64,000 nucleotides of DNA from positions 1,207,959 through 1,271,958 of the forward strand of contig JAUFSD010000024.1 of NCBI GenBank assembly GCA_033030425.1, read 5' to 3'. This document shows, one piece after another, positions 12,723 to 27,683 of this stretch. The notes under the pieces are model-generated. The model saw only the letters and a list, made by a program, of their open reading frames with translations, ran no database searches and was not told where the DNA came from. Position 1 is the stretch's first letter; the number at the start of each line of letters is the position of its first letter. The DNA comes from Verpa conica (Eukaryota > Ascomycota > Pezizomycetes > Pezizales > Morchellaceae). A program made the position numbers and the translations under genes.

Positions 12723-13543
12723 CGTATGTTGCCCTTGAGTGAAACTTCCGTGAGTGATACCCCCCTCCCCTCGAGTCTTGTTTCCAGCCCATACTCCTCA
12801 CGAGAACGAGATCACAGGGAGAGAACGGTAAACTTCCCCCACCCCTAAAAAAAACTCTCTTTCCAAAATCCTGCTACGTAACTCTCGTCTCTAATGCTGC
12901 CCGGTTATCGTCCATCTCATCCTGATTCTTTGAGTTTTCCTTCCATTCCCTCACATTCCTCCAATTGTCTCCCTTCCCCCCTTCCCCTTCCCCTTCCCCT
13001 CCCTCCCTTCTTCCATCCTTCCATCCTCCCTTCCATCCTCCATCCCGTGTGCCGCTACTCGCATATCTCCGTTGTCGTCTGTTTGCCAAAGTTTGACGTC
13101 GCCCTGCCGTAGGTAGAGTAGATAAGACTGCACGTACAGGCTGTCGTCCGTCCCCAGGACAACGCGTTGTGGCAAGCCGTGCCAATCCCGCTAGACTACA
13201 GCCGGGCAGCACAGTTGCAAAATGCACGTTTTCGGCTAGGTTGCCGAGTCTCGGCCACGTGCAGGATGCCTGCGGGGGGCCGAAAAGGGCCCCGCTTCAA
13301 TTCCTAGCTGCATTCGCAAGGGAAAAAAAACACAGCCGACGTCAACATCATCAGCAATAACGACAGCTGAGGTTACTATACCGCTTCTGTGCTATAGCTG
13401 AGTTCACAATTCTTTCCGCCCCCCCCCCCCCAAGGATAACGACACGGGGATCCATCATGTCTACCTACCCCAAAACTGTTACTAAGAATTACACTACTCT
13501 AACTAATGTGTTAGTACCATAGACATGAATGTGGCATTAATTC

Positions 13544-13607
13544 CTCCCGCGGGACGGGAGTAAACTGAAGGTACACGTAACATTCCGCGTTCTCCCTCGA
13601 TCGGGAG
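13544..13607. repeat. Pair of CTCCC...GGGAG palindromic motifs
   Basis: CTCCCGCGGGACGGGAG at 13544-13560 and CTCCCTCGATCGGGAG at 13592-13607 resemble the palindromes clustered at 61.9-62.1 kb but have longer or altered centres. Function unknown. Confidence 0.5.
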
Positions 13608-13609
13608 GA

Positions 13610-16600
13610 GGTGTGCTAAAAACCAGGGACCCAGATGAAAAGCTCGCTTCCTGGGAAGTACCCTTGTATTTTCAAACCGGTGGTACTTCCAGCTTACCAC
13701 CACACCCTCCTACACTCCCGAGATGACCTCTCGAGCGGGGAAAGTCCCATAATAATGGTAATTCTTTACGGCTTCATCGCTTTCCATTTATCCGTCGGGC
13801 CCAAAAGGGGCTAATACCGCTGTCATAAGCGATGATACTGCAAGTAACTGCAGGCACTCTTGAGTACCTGCCTTCTAGGCATGTAAGCTGGCGGGGTTAC
13901 AAAATGGGCCAGTTAGGCACACCAGTTTTTTTAGTATCAGCACTTTGGAAGCCAGAGTACACTCTGAAAACGTCCTGTAGTTGCAAGCGCCGTTCGTTTC
14001 TGCTGTTGCTGCGGCAGTCATGTAAGGGATCGATACGATACGATGGGATTCCCGAGCCGTGACCCTAGAAGAGTTGCGCTAAAGAAAGGCATTCCTGTGT
14101 CCTGATTTTAACTGGTGGAGGGGGAGAAAAAAAAGGGGGGGGAGGGGGTATCAAGCGTGACATACTGACCTATAGGCAGCCTTAGTAGTCAACGTTACCA
14201 TAAGAAATGTCGAAGGAACCCCTCCTTCCTTAGGAACTCTTTACCTGGGTAAGAGCTTTCCCATAATCCTGTAAATATCGCCAAAATCCTCTCTACTCTA
14301 AATTAAGTGCTTAAGTGTGCTGTAACGTTGAAGGGTAATGTGCACAATTAATCGTACATACTGACCCCAATATATGCATCTAGCTCATTGGCCATCATTG
14401 CCTATCTGTTAGGCAGAAATATATCGAGATTCAGTGCACGATCCCGCAGCACCCACATTTCTTTCCATCGCACTGTGCTTACCTGTCAGTATCTAATCTG
14501 TGCCGGTAAACACATGCCAAAATTGTTTCGTCACAGATATCGGATGAACGTTAGGCTGTACACGCCTGTACGCGCCGGGTAAGTAAAGATTCCATTGGAG
14601 AGGTCCAGCGGTAAGGTAGCGAGAAGAGGGGTGACGTTCCCCTATTGGAAATTTCAAATATGCATCCCAACCAACAGACATGAAGGTCATCCATTCACTG
14701 CCGCTCTTCACCTGCGGGACTCTTTTGTTGCTTTGGGTATTTCGACTACGTATCCCACTGAGAGAATGCCTTGGATTGTATTACATAACTTTGCGATCCA
14801 CGATAGGACGTCTCCTCAGCTGGTTTTTCAATGGATTAGTATGCTTGCAGGGGTCACGGACATGGTACCGACTCCCGCACAGATCCCAGAACTTCCCCAG
14901 GTGAATCGCGTGTTTCCTATGTTACACGGCGGAGTGTTTCACGACCCGGAAACGTGGGAAAACTCTTCAGTGGCCGTTTAGTGTCCCTTGCACTCCCGTG
15001 TAACATACATGCGACCTTGTACATACATGTACATACAAGTAAAGGAAGTTGGACTGATCATAGCTGAGGTGTTTATTCCCCCCCCTCAAGTTACGTTTAT
15101 CGACCAGCTGGTATGTACATTTTTGCGCTTATGACTATTATTTTCGGGCACGTGGTATAGATGCCTTCCCCTCCCAGTGCAAGAATTTTATTTCAGCTCC
15201 TATACTATAATTACGAAAGCAGCACCTAGGTTAGATTCAGGTCATAATAGTTCCTCGCCTCATCTCTTTTTATCAGTTATCACGTTTTGCGACTCATCTT
15301 TTTCTGCTTCTCGGTAGATAAAGCTTCAGGATGCTGATCCCTACTTCTCAGAAGTACCCGGAATACCCTAGTGGTAAATACGTGCTCAATGGCTTCCCAG
15401 TACACGCACAGGATATCACAACTCTGCTGACATTGTCTCAGCTTCGTCTGAACAATACTTCCTATTCCCCGCCAGTTGCACGTGGTATCACCACAGCACA
15501 GGATACGAGTACATAACGCCGATTTCCATAGCCTTCGGCCAAAACGCCCCAGTAGCCTCAGCAAGAAAAAATGCCCTAAAACATTACTTTTTATCATTCC
15601 CCTACCTCTAGTTGGGTGGTGTGCAGTATTATCTGAGTGGATCCTCCCAGCAGTGGACCCTTGTGACTATGGACACGGGCGGCACACAAATGTATCAGTG
15701 CTTGTAAACGAGGCACATCGCCAGGGCCTAGAGCGCGTAAACCTCGAAACAAGTTTCTTATCCCATCCTTCCAGCTCTCATATAACGAGTGCGAGTGGTC
15801 ATTATCCCTGAGTCCTCCCCACACGCCGCGCTTGGCCACTAACGCGACAGCGGCTCTTTAACAGCACACCCTCTTTTATATACTCAAACCCGAACCCTGT
15901 CTAGGCCACGGGAAGGGTAGCCTCGCTTATTGATAGCCTGGTTAACTTCAAATCGACTAGTCAACTTTCAGAAAGACACGGGCGATCTGTGGCCGATCTG
16001 CATTAATTATCTTTACCTCTCTCATGAGATTTGGCGCTCTGCTCTGCAGCCTGAAGGACTATGAATGAACCAGTATTTCCCTCAACGCGCGTAATGTGCT
16101 CCTATAATTGGAGACCTCGATCGGATGAATTCTCTCCCATTTCTCATAGTGTTATATGTTGAGACGATATTAATGATATGTGTATCAAGTGTGACAGCCA
16201 CAAAGTAACGATTCTACTATTGAAGTTAGTATCACCGACGAGACCAATGAATCAAAGGATATATTCGTCACGACTTACTGACATGGATCAACCTACAGCC
16301 GGTTTCTTGCGGTATCGCCCCTCGGCTTCCTCTTTTCGGGAACTCTACTATAGAGCATTTTCTTGCAGGGTTTCGTTCTACCTGTCGAAAACAAGTACAG
16401 CCTTAAACATCTGGAAAAGAAAATGCACGCATATGTGTGATCCTTGTCACAGAGGCACTAAAGGATAGTGCTTACATCTGCTAGTCATGACTTTGTTGAT
16501 TTCAAATCTACATAACTAGAGGTTTAAACAGAGATTATTGCACCACACGAAAGCGGTGAGTGTGAGGAGAAGGCAGTGCTTTTTTCAAAAACAACGATAA

Positions 16601-19600
16601 GATAAGGCATGCGTTTCCTGCCTTTAGCATTGGATAACATCAGTGGATAGCCATGGCATAGATTTATAACTCTATTCAATAATAAACTTCAAAGTAACCC
16701 TAACCCTATGAGCACTAATATCTATGACCATAACCTGGAAATGATAAATAGTCTGTTAAAACCCTTGTTATCCGCGGCGGTGGATAAGTGGCACCTTGGG
16801 TCTGTGCCGCGGCAATACAGCCGGCGCAGGTCACTCACTCGAGATGTGCAGGTCATAGGAGGGCGCGGCTCACACACCCACTTTGTCACAGACACCAGAC
16901 ACTAGACACTAGGCACTAGACGCACATCTACCAAGGCAATCGTACCTACCGCCGTTGTCTCGCTTATTTATGCAAGGAAAAACCGACACGGTGAACCGGC
17001 CGATCTTAAACTTTTAATCTGAAGTTATATAAAAAAAACCCCACCCATGATAATGAGGCGGCCGCGGAACGCGTTAAAAGCGCCTCGCTATTTATATTAT
17101 TTCCTAGGGACACAGTTGAAGTAAAAACTTGTTGTTTCTACCTAGCTTGTGGACTATTGCATGTAGTACGATTAGCTAGAGGAGTGTGATAGTACTTCGA
17201 TTTAGCTTCAAGCTATATTCCCCAACACTGACGGGCAGTGATCTAGACAAATGCGGATACAGAAATGACATGGAGTTTGCCACGGCAGCCGATTCGGTAA
17301 CAAGGTGAAAACTTCCGATCAAAGTCAAGTATTGTACGCAAGTAAATTCCTGAGTCATGATTTGGGATCACGTATGGCTGCGATCATGATAGCTGTCTCG
17401 GGTGATGTGGATCACTGGCCTGAAACATAATATCATTCTTCAAGAATTGTTTTAGGCTCTAGATCCGGGATTCTCGGATCAGCCTTGAAATAATTGAAGG
17501 TTTAATGTCTATTTTTTTTTTGCGCTTGCTTTGACTCAATGATTGTAAGTAGATCACCTGCAGTCTTTACTAATATAAGTCGGAGTCGAAATATTGTGCC
17601 CGCATGACCAAAAGCGTTTTTATACTTCGAGAGCCTCCTTTTCCTAGCCATGAATAGAAGCAACCCCGCATGTATCTAGAAGATAGTTCATCCGAAGAAT
17701 GTTACGGCTAATAAGTGGTGCCATAGCAGCAGCAGAGAAGTTACATGAACTATAGAGTAAACCCTGCTTTGGATGCCAATTTAGGACCTATGGGCCACTT
17801 GCTATATTCAGCTCTGGACGAGTCTAGTCCAAATATTGGGATTTTCATTAAGGATAGACTCTTTCAGCTCATACGATCTATAAGCGTGAGTGCGAAACTA
17901 CCTCGGAGTCTTCCTTCGTTTAACTAGATATGCACGCATGAAGGGAACTGCACTACTGGTAACCCGGCTGATCCGGCTTCCGGACGTCTAAGAATTGCCC
18001 CGGATAGTCAATCCCCTGCCCTACGCACCTAAGCATGCTAAAATACATAGCCTTCACAATTAGCAACCTTTTCCAGTTAGGAGGAAGCCTACATACCCTA
18101 ATGTACATGCAGTCACATTTTGGTGTGAAGATTACCACCGTTGATATGCACGAATGTGCAAGGTCCGAACCACGCAAGAATATGAGAGTTAAAGTGTCCT
18201 ATCCAAAGAGTTAAGTACAACACTTGAGCCGAGGGCTCTTTCCCTAGGACCTGAGTACAAAAGAAGCACAATCATTGACTGCAAGTCAGATGGAGCCATC
18301 GCACGCGCACGTCCGTACCCATCACGATATCCTGTTGTTTTACATACTGGACCCTAGTGCGAATCCTGTTTCAGGCTCCACGTTTAGTCATTTAACCCAG
18401 CAATCAGTGCTGATATCTACGCCCTGTTTTTGTAAGCTCTGTGTTCCTCAAGTCAATCGAAAAGAACATTTTGTAGAAAGGCGCTACTGCACTGCACAAT
18501 AATTTTTATTACGGATCGAAAATCGACAAGGTCATGAAAACGATGTACTAACCTGCACTGTCGACTATTTACTATACTATGCATGGCTTAGGATACCGGG
18601 CGCTGGTGATGAGCTGGCGAAACTTTGGGGCCGGTTCAGGCTTCCAATCCCGTGGTCGGCTTCATGTCTTAAAGTTGGGTTTGAAAGGAGGAACGTGCAA
18701 GACGTCTTGGCGATTTTCAGACTGTAGTGGCTCTCAGCTGTTATCGATTGCCCGTAAAATACCCATTTTTGCCTAGCTTTGGCTGGAGGCCTTTCATACG
18801 TGTATCGCGTGCATCGGACAAGTGGCTGGCGCACTCGACGCCTCCCCGTTCCAGCTCGGGTTGGATTCAAAAGAAAGGAAGGGGTTTGCGCAGCCGTTGA
18901 TCCATCATCCATGCGTTCGGAGTTATTCAATGCGTCATTTGTTGGCGCATATTTCTCGGTCGGAGGCCATAGCACGGAATCACTGCGTCGGGATTTATTT
19001 GGGAACTTGCTCTCGCCTTATTCCGGGAACGTATATGTATCCTCCTTTCCCGAAGTCGACCAGAAGCAAAGTCCCCTGGCCTAGCATGGGCGGGTATCAG
19101 AAGTATAGGGCTCTATCCATAGTACGTACCCCGATTACTACGGAAGTAATTAACGACACACTGTTTACGGGTAGATTGACCAAAACAGAAGATAAGAGTA
19201 GCGCGGCTGATTACCATTCACCCAGTAATAGCCCAAGAAGTCAACGCTGCATGAAAACACACGTGTTATTACCCGAGCTTTACCCAGGACGAATGGACTT
19301 TATTGATGATTACGCTCAAGTGTACAAGCAAACCAGGAGAGAGTAAGAAAGTGTAATCAAAACTTGTAGGGTCGGTAAATTTGAGTTCTGTGCCCCTTTA
19401 ATACGCGCATCTACACAACTTCTCGGGTTCACAACCACAACTACAACCCCCCACGCTTCTTCCCCCGCACATTACTTGGCCCTACTTGAGACATTTATTA
19501 CCCCTGTCAACTGACGTCCTTTCACGATCCATAGACGCACATCGCACAATTCCCAGGATCAGGTACCTAGTATCCAGCCACCACACCTTTTGATTCAGCC

Positions 19601-22600
19601 CGCCAATTCTAAGTCTCGGGATCCGGGAAGGCTAGCAGTCAAGAGCGCCAGCTGAAAAGATTTTTTTTTTCGGCGGTAATGCCATAACAACGCAGACGCT
19701 TAAGGTCTCTATTCATGGGCTCAACAAACGTAGCTGTAGCGCGTGGTCACGCTTGATGTGATCGTGCAACCACCATACCTTTTCTTTTACCGCTTATGCA
19801 AAGGTCTCCTGACATCTTAAGCGGCTTCCCAAAGCCCAGTGTCGTTACTGTATTCCTAAACGAATAGATCTTGACGTTGCCTTTGATCGGGGTGCGGGTG
19901 CACACTTGGCCCCAAGATTCCCTCATGGTACGAAAATGCGTGATTGTCACTTCCTCATAAGATATAGCATATTATCTTAAGGACAGCGGTGAGTAGCTCT
20001 TGAGCTAAGAGCTTCGCTTTGAGTGGACACTAAGGAGATTCAGACTAGCAGCAGGTTTTTCCCATGATCGACTCCAACTGCTCTTTCCGGGGAACATTTA
20101 CTGTGGCATGAAAGGCGGTTAAAGTTGTGAAGTGACTTTCTAAAGCTCAGTGCACCCGCCCTAGCCCAGGGAGGGTTTTCAAAGAGAGGAAGCGGCAGAA
20201 GCATCAGATTACGGTTTAATACATAAGTTAAGCGGGCTTCCCCACCGGCGCCTATTAGATGTGGTCTAAATTCAAAGGGGAGGACCCACTGCGGAAGCCT
20301 AGCGAATATTAACTCGGGGTACAGTTGCCAAAGCGAACTTGTTCTCCGGAGGAGATATCCGTTATCCTTCTCCTGCTGGCATTGGTGTCTATAGCGTGAA
20401 GCCCTAACCCTGCAAATCCTAACGTACATGCCATGTTAGAAGATCACACGCATATATTGGCCTTGGGAATTGAAAGATGTCTTCTTGGGTTATATTCACT
20501 TCTTAAGGGTGATAGGGACTCCCGCTAGTTGACCTAACGGAAGCACGTGGGAATCCTACGATAATTATGCATGGGATATCACTCGGCCCCTCACAACGCT
20601 ATGCAAGCATTGCCTATCTTTAACGTCTAAAGAGAAGTCTGTTGTCTAGTTTTTATATCTATTAATAAAGATTCTCTTGTCCGGTTTATTTTCCCACTGA
20701 TTCTTTACTCTGGTATTACCTAACCTTCGAGGGTAATATTAAGTACCTAGACCCCATGTTGTTGAGAAGGTGCCCTTTGGGCTGTGTTTATGTAGGAGCA
20801 CATGATACAACCTCAGTACATAAGATAGTTACTATAGCATCTGCTTTCAGTAGGTCAATGGCGCGAATAACAGGTCCTAGGTGTCTCTGGTAACAAAAGT
20901 ACCACGGCAGTTTACGAAGGTACTGTGTCCCAAGTCCTAGTCAAAGAGGTCACCAAACAATAGTTGATCTAGGCATTTAAAAGTGTCATAGAATGACCAA
21001 ACATCCTTGGCTGGCATATTCCTGGCTTTAAAATCTTTCTTGCTATTGCAGGCATAAACTGACTATACCCACAATACCATAATATGGAGTTTCTTTTTTT
21101 TGGGAGGGAGTGATACTTTTTTTTCAAGCCCGCACCTGAGGGTTTCAGGTCTCAAGCTGTTAAGTAGCTTTCAGTGGCCCTAGCCTCATCATTTTTTGAT
21201 AGTGAAGATTAATTGAGGTCAGCGGCTTCCTTGATTTTCTCATTCGATCTCGCTTCGTAAAAGGAGACCGCGCGATATCGATTGCGACCCCATATTCAAG
21301 CGCGCAATATGCGTCATGTTTGAAGTTTTATCAAGAAGGCGAAATGGCCTGGTTGGTTTCTCTATCATGTGAGATACCAGTCATGGATTCTAAAAAAGCT
21401 TGCAGGTTATATATGAAGTATTATTGGTGTCTTAGCCTGTGATAAACTCCCTTACAGGACAAACGTACATATGTCTCAGAATTTATATTTACGGAATTAC
21501 CTGGCGATCGAATTCTACCAGGATTTCGCCCGAATGATCTTTCACGGGACAGACAGGAGTGATAGTCCCAGCACCCCGCTTTGGCCAAGTCATAGCCAAT
21601 CGAAAATATGTCTTCGTGTGAGGAAATAACGTTAGGTCTTCTTAAGGCGAGTGACGTGGTGATAATGTTGTATGGCACGTCCCTTATTCCGAGATACTTT
21701 GACAAACTTCTACCTCGGAGCGCTCGGGTTCTAGGCCAATTGAAGGGTTCCTGAAGGCCAAACTGAGACACCTGAACTGTTATACTCGAGTCCGAGTAGT
21801 CTGCATCACCCCCACCGGGATATGCATTGGGAATTAATTACGAGCACCCGACAATCCCCGTGGAAAAAGTCCCCAGTAGGTGTTTTTAAGCAATTTAGAT
21901 CTTTCCCAAATGTTACCTATTTCGTAGATGGTGTAGAAAGTGCCCAGTGAATTTATGGCGCGGGAAATGGATGTTTCATTGGATTTAAACGAGCCTGGAA
22001 CTTCGACACCACTCAAAGGAACGGGGGCCGATGGGAACAGTCATAAACAGGAATTTGATGCTAGAACTCATAAATATATTTAGGCATTCAACTTGAAGCT
22101 ATTGTCTCGAAGTTCTATAATTGATCGGGATTGTCCTTCGGGTGGTTCCTTACATGTCCATGTAATGTATGGTTATCGGAGCCAGATTGAACTTTCCCCC
22201 CCCCTACATGCTATCATTAAATCGAAGGGCTAGCATATCACTAGAATATGTAACTCCTTGGACCCGGTTGTTTTCGGAATTGTTATCTTCGAAGGTGATC
22301 AGTTTTCTTTAGGTCATCGATTGTGACGTACTTTTTACTTGGCATTGTAGTTGAGGTTGGGGCCGTGCGGCACATTAAGACACATCATGGTGCAGCTCCA
22401 CAACTTCCAAATTTACACCCAAGAATCATATTTTGTAGGAGTTCTTGGTTGGTGTATTTGGGTGTGGTCACTTTCGCTGGGGGCGATTCTAGGTATCTCA
22501 TGTACGGTTGTAGGATCTAGGCTGTGGGGAGGGTCTTTGAAGGGGAGTAACGCAACGGGCAAGAAAGGTAGGAGCACGGCGTTCAAGGTATTATGAATTT

Positions 22601-25600
22601 GAGGCGGTTACTTAATATCCAGACCGTAGTAGGACTCATCGGGGCTGAACCGAGAAATCTAGATTTGTGGCAAACTGCACCGAGGGGGAGAGGGTGAGCC
22701 CTTGAGCTCAGGTGCAAGAAGCTGAGTTAATTCGAGGCACTTACCGAGCGCTTAAGGCCTTATAAAAAAAAATCCTGCTGTGTATTTGTTTATCTGCGGA
22801 CCTAGCGGTTACATTACTCTTTAGCACAGGGCTATCCTAGCCTGTTTACTACTATAAATATCAAGAGGAGACTACGAATAATACCTTTGGGCGTTAAGAA
22901 ATTGATCAGAAGGTGAATATACGCTCTATCATCACATGATATATTGTCATACATGGGTTGAGTGGTTCCGGGCATGAATGTAACCCGAGAATTGCACTTT
23001 GCCACCATGCGCATGAAACAACTTTTGATCTCTCGATCAAGTGTTGGGAGCTCCGAAGAAAAAAAAAGAGTACTATCTAGATTGTTTCTCACATTCTTGT
23101 TTATGCGAAACCTGTGAAAGAAATGTCTAGAAAATTGTTATCGACTAACTCACAGGCCCTCACTCGATTAATTTATTGGATTTAGTTGGTGAGTTTGTTA
23201 GTTCTTTATAGGGCTCTTCTAGCTTTAGTAATTGGAGTCTCTAGTGACTGCTCGGTGTTTGAGAGCATATAGAGGCATTTACTAAGTTTATAAGTTGCTA
23301 TTCGTTGGAACTGGCTGCTAAGGCAACAAAATCTACCTTTATACCAGAACCCTCTAGGCTTTGGGTTAACGAATGGTATTCTAAAGAGCTTTGGTTACGT
23401 TATACCACTTTCTAGTGGTTTTAAGGTTTAATAAGTCGCCGATAAGTGCGTTATGCAGACTGTTCCAGGAATAGACGATGCAAATAACTATAATTTTAAC
23501 TCTAATTCAACATTCCACCTTAAGGATTTTGATAGGGCTATTATGTGGTGATTCCTAAACTATTACTATCTAACATAATCTACAAAGAAAACAAGGCTGC
23601 TATTTGAATATATCGATTGGTACCTTAAGGGAGGTTAAAGTTGGAATATTATCGTCGGCTGCCGTTATTGAATGTTTTCGGGATACCCATTTACATTCCG
23701 TTCTCATATTATATGTGATATGAACACTCCATAGGTCATTCTGTGCGTTTTTACAGGTGGCCTTACGGAAGTTCATCAAATCCTCACCGAGCGAAGCAGA
23801 TATATCCAAAAGGGAAAGACCTCACAGATACAAGAGCCACCGCGCGACGCCCACAATACAGCAGAACTAGACCAAGGGCTGTGGGGAATAGTACTAGATA
23901 AACGATAGGCGAAATCATCTACTAATAATAGTTCTTCACGCGTTCTCTGAGATTAACACAGGTTAATGCCTGGTTTCTACTGTTCTATTAACCACGAAAA
24001 TCCACAGCCCCACCGAGACATTCTTTAGTAAAGTCTGACTACTGCATATAAGCGCATTCGTATAAAATTAACCGGCGGGTCGAAACGTGGTGTAATACCG
24101 GCCAGCCGCCCGTTCTCGCTGTTCCTCGGGCTCACAACAGTTGTTTTTGGTTACTGGTTTTAGAAGCTGTCGGTGATGAGCCTCCAGATAATATTCTATC
24201 CGGGTATTCTCTGTGGTATAACGAATTGACCGCGCTATAGAAATAAAATAGATTGGGAATTGAATATTCCTATCCTAGATGCCGCATGCGTAGTTTCGGT
24301 GGTGAAGGGGGGTGACCTGGTATGACTTAAGGTGGATGGAGTTATTGCCCACTGGTAACGGTCGTATGGGGGCCAGGAGGATGGAAGTCTAAATTGGAAT
24401 ATAGAGTTTGGGGAGTAGAGATCTATATCGTGTCTTAGCCTTCGTGCGTCGGTATATGCTCCGGTTTGAGATTGTGTCTCAAGGGGTATAACTTTAGTTA
24501 TTTATTCTAGTTCATGATTAGTAATTTTTATCTATTATTCTCATCTGGCGCTAGCGGGTTACCTAAACTAAATAAGGAAATGCTACTATAGAGACTGAGA
24601 TTCAAGTTCAATTCTATGCTTGGTGCCTCATGAGTAGGGGGAATACCAACTAACCTAGGATTAATCAGTTATAGCTCTTGATATTACTAGATAGAATATC
24701 ATTATGTGTCTTATATTTCTGGTAGGGGGGAAGCTCTATAAATCCTCGCCTAGAGATATCGAAATAATATTAATGGTGTTTATTACGTATATATATATAA
24801 TGGACCTATAGTAGGATATAATACGTACCACAGCGACTTATGAGAACCGATAATACGCTAAGGAGTTATAGTATAGTCATCTAACTTCTACTAGGAATTG
24901 CTTCCTTAATTACCATTTGCTATGAACACAAGGCTGTTTTGAGGTAGGGATAAGCTCGTAAAGGTGTGGTGACACACTTCATTTCGCACATTACTGGTTC
25001 TCGCCAGTTTATGCGGCAAATAGTTAAGCTTTGGGGCCCCTGCGCGGTAGCGATTACTATATCAGGTAATTCTTAACTACACACCAAGGATCATTCGAGG
25101 CTGATGTTTGGATTACTAGGTACAAGATATTGTTCGGTGGTGTATTTGGCCACATCATGCCAATTTAGAAAGCCGCGTTCCATGAAACTACTAGGGTATC
25201 TTTTATTTCTGACTCTTCTGGTGGTATTGAGCCCTTCTACTTTGCTACAAGCAAGTCTTTAAAACCAGGTAGCCTGTATGGCTAAAACCTAGCACCACCG
25301 AGGAATATAGCTCCTGTTCGAACTCTGCGACTAAAAGTGACTTACCATTGGACTACTCTATAGCAGTGAAGTAATCTACCTCCAGCAAGTATCTTCCAAG
25401 CAGGGACTCGATCCATGTCTTGTCTGTTGTACTGTGGTAGTATCCCTTTTGTCTTTCCTGATATATTATTAGACTAATTATATTTATTTCTTCACCAACA
25501 ACCCGGATTCATGGCTTGTAATCCAGGCTATTCTGTTTACGATCAAAGTAACAATCTCCACTTTCTCATTAAAAACCTACTCCCCAGCTGCTACCCTTAG

Positions 25601-27230
25601 ATCAGCAATCTTAAAGTCTTCAACCCAATAAACGTCTCATCTAAAGAAACACCAAGATTGTGGAGAAGGTTGTCATTAAAGACTAACTAAGGAGTCTTTA
25701 TTCTATCGCCTTGGAGTCGTTTGTAATACGGAGGGGGGGACCAACCCTTGCGATTTTGTCGAATGAGTGCCAAGAATAATTGTGGGGTGTATTAGCAGCT
25801 ACTACCATGCTCGGAAATAGGTAGCATAAACATTAGTAGCTGAAGGCTAAAGGGCGGAGCAATATTTATACTCTCCATTGACATGCGAGACGACGGTAGC
25901 AGATATACTCAACGTAGGTCTTGGGTCGTCAGCAATCTTTGCTGGCCTCAGTTCTTATCTTCTTAGAGGTCTTGCTGGCGCTTGTATACTTCACTTTCTC
26001 ATACCCAAGATTTCTGAATGGAACAAAGGTCAAGTGTGGTTTTTCTATATAAATACATATCATTAAGGAGAGTTGTTTTTCTATTTTAGAATAGTATGAG
26101 CGTACTCTTAGGTCTTGTGAGCCAATATATGTATATCTAAGTGGTCTATTCTCGGAAGCAGAGCCGTACGTACATAATATAGACAAATAAAGAGCTAGAA
26201 ATAATTTGGGGTCATTTATATACATTCAATTTTAGTCCTTGGCCGGGGGACTACCGGTTCCTCTCGGTAAGTAGGACATTGTAGGGGCGAATTTCTCTAG
26301 AGCTGAAGGGGAGTGAGGAACTATAGTAGGAAGGGTGGAAGGAGAGGGTATTCTGATATGTTTTCGGGTTGTGACCTTTCCCCTTAACAGTGAACTGATG
26401 CCCATATAAGATTTTGAGCATAATCGTTTGGCCCCTACCTAGTGGGTCTTGGCGGAACATATTTTATTTTCTCACGCATCCTTAAGACACGCACGTGCGC
26501 CTATTTGCCACTATAGATTTATCATGCGGCATCCATTCCACCAGTAGGTGATACAGCCATCATATATAGCAAACGTATATCTATTAAGGTATAGTAACTA
26601 ATGTCAGATATCGTGGCTATGACGTGTACCAACTTAGGTTTATCCGCTGTCATCACGCGTGCCACACACTATCAGCTGCAGGGGTTCACTATTATTTGAC
26701 ACCTGCACCTAATTCCAACGACCAACGCACAGAGCAGCCCTAAATACAACCACTCAAGGTTATATGTAACTAATGTCCCTAATAGCTACAGCAATGCTGT
26801 ACAGACTATTATTCAATGGATAGGAGTACTGATATTAATACCTGTTTTATAGAGCAAGGGTTAGGGTTTATTCGTGGTAATACTTATGTGACCAGAAGTG
26901 CAGATATAGTAACGTTAACGTCGTGTAGCTGGTCCCTACTACTTTAGTAACCGGAATTCTACGTGCCAGGAAGTTGTCTACTTAGGTGAGAGTTAATTTG
27001 GGGAGTCGTGCTGAACTGGTTTTTGATTGTAAGATGCCTCTCCCGCAAGTTCTAAAGAATATTCCAGCTTTATCACTACACAGGTGATCCTCAATTAGCA
27101 TCTACAGGTAAACCTAATCCAACCTTCCGTTCTTGATCTTCACGTTAGTTAATACCATAATCTCGAACATACCCCTATCTCGAGACGTATTTCGGGTCTT
27201 CAACTCTAAATATCAAGTGGTCTATCCTAC
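13610..27230. other. Large region without a supportable gene, about 13.6 kb
   Basis: The longest ORFs (132 aa at 18577-18975 minus, 174 aa at 18822-19346 plus, 129 aa at 20040-20429 minus, 128 aa at 14595-14981 plus) overlap each other on opposite strands or stand alone. They show no domain, no signal peptide and no splice-compatible partner. TAACCCTAACCCT-type motifs occur at about 16695-16708, 20401-20412 and 26856-26870. I find no rRNA, tRNA or transposase. Strongly decayed transposon DNA is possible but cannot be shown. Confidence 0.5.
16889..16922. repeat. Short tandem AGACACT/GACACTAG repeat
   Basis: Successive AGACACC, AGACACT, AGACACT and AGGCACT units can be read directly; about 34 bp. 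Confidence 0.7.
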
Positions 27231-27683
27231 TCACACACTACAAGAATTGCTGCCAATGTTATCGTATACTTTAATACTACAGGTGACGGCAATAGCAAAT
27301 CCGCCATAGTTGTGAAAGCGAAAGCTAGAATCAGAATCACCCGCTGCAAAATCTCTCCCCAAAATAGATGAGTAGATAGGTACATTTGAATTCTCTTGTG
27401 CTTTACACAGATTTATATACTTCTGAATATCTATAGAGCCTGACGGAACATATAAAGAGGAGCACAAACGAGAGTTTTAAACAGAAACCCTTATTGAGCC
27501 GATTTGGATGTTGATTGCTGGTCTAGAGCTCTCTCTAGAAGCTCCACAAATATTTAAGCCATAAACAAAAAGATTTGTAAGTCTCTGATCCTTGTAGATG
27601 TATTTGATAGTGCCATTAAGGAGAGTCGTATCTAGGAGTCCCCTGGCAGCTGCAATTGCAACCACCAAAATAGGGCACCTCAT
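27231..27683 (-). pseudogene. Possible small secreted-protein gene with one in-frame stop
   Basis: The minus-strand frame from the ATG at 27683 stays open to a TAA at 27477-27479. It then continues in the same frame to 27231, about 150 codons in total. The N-terminus (MRC then PILVVAIAAA) looks like a signal peptide, and the rest has several cysteines and no recognisable domain. The stop could instead lie in an intron: a GT at the codon just before it could join an AG shortly downstream (for example after GATATTCAG) with frame kept. It may therefore be a live two-exon gene, a pseudogene or chance. Confidence 0.3.

Larger units (their letters stand above)
11584..13500. other. P450 number 1 upstream DNA and gene-free simple-repeat region
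   Basis: It contains C/T-rich tracts (about 12958-13045), the CTG/TA-type minisatellite listed separately and a poly-C run near 13421-13432. ORFs such as 12874-13227 arise from polypyrimidine runs. No conserved domain is seen. Confidence 0.5.

Noticed and set aside
18577..19346. 132 aa minus and 174 aa plus overlapping ORFs
   Set aside because: They lie on opposite strands over the same DNA with no domains, biased composition or splice support.
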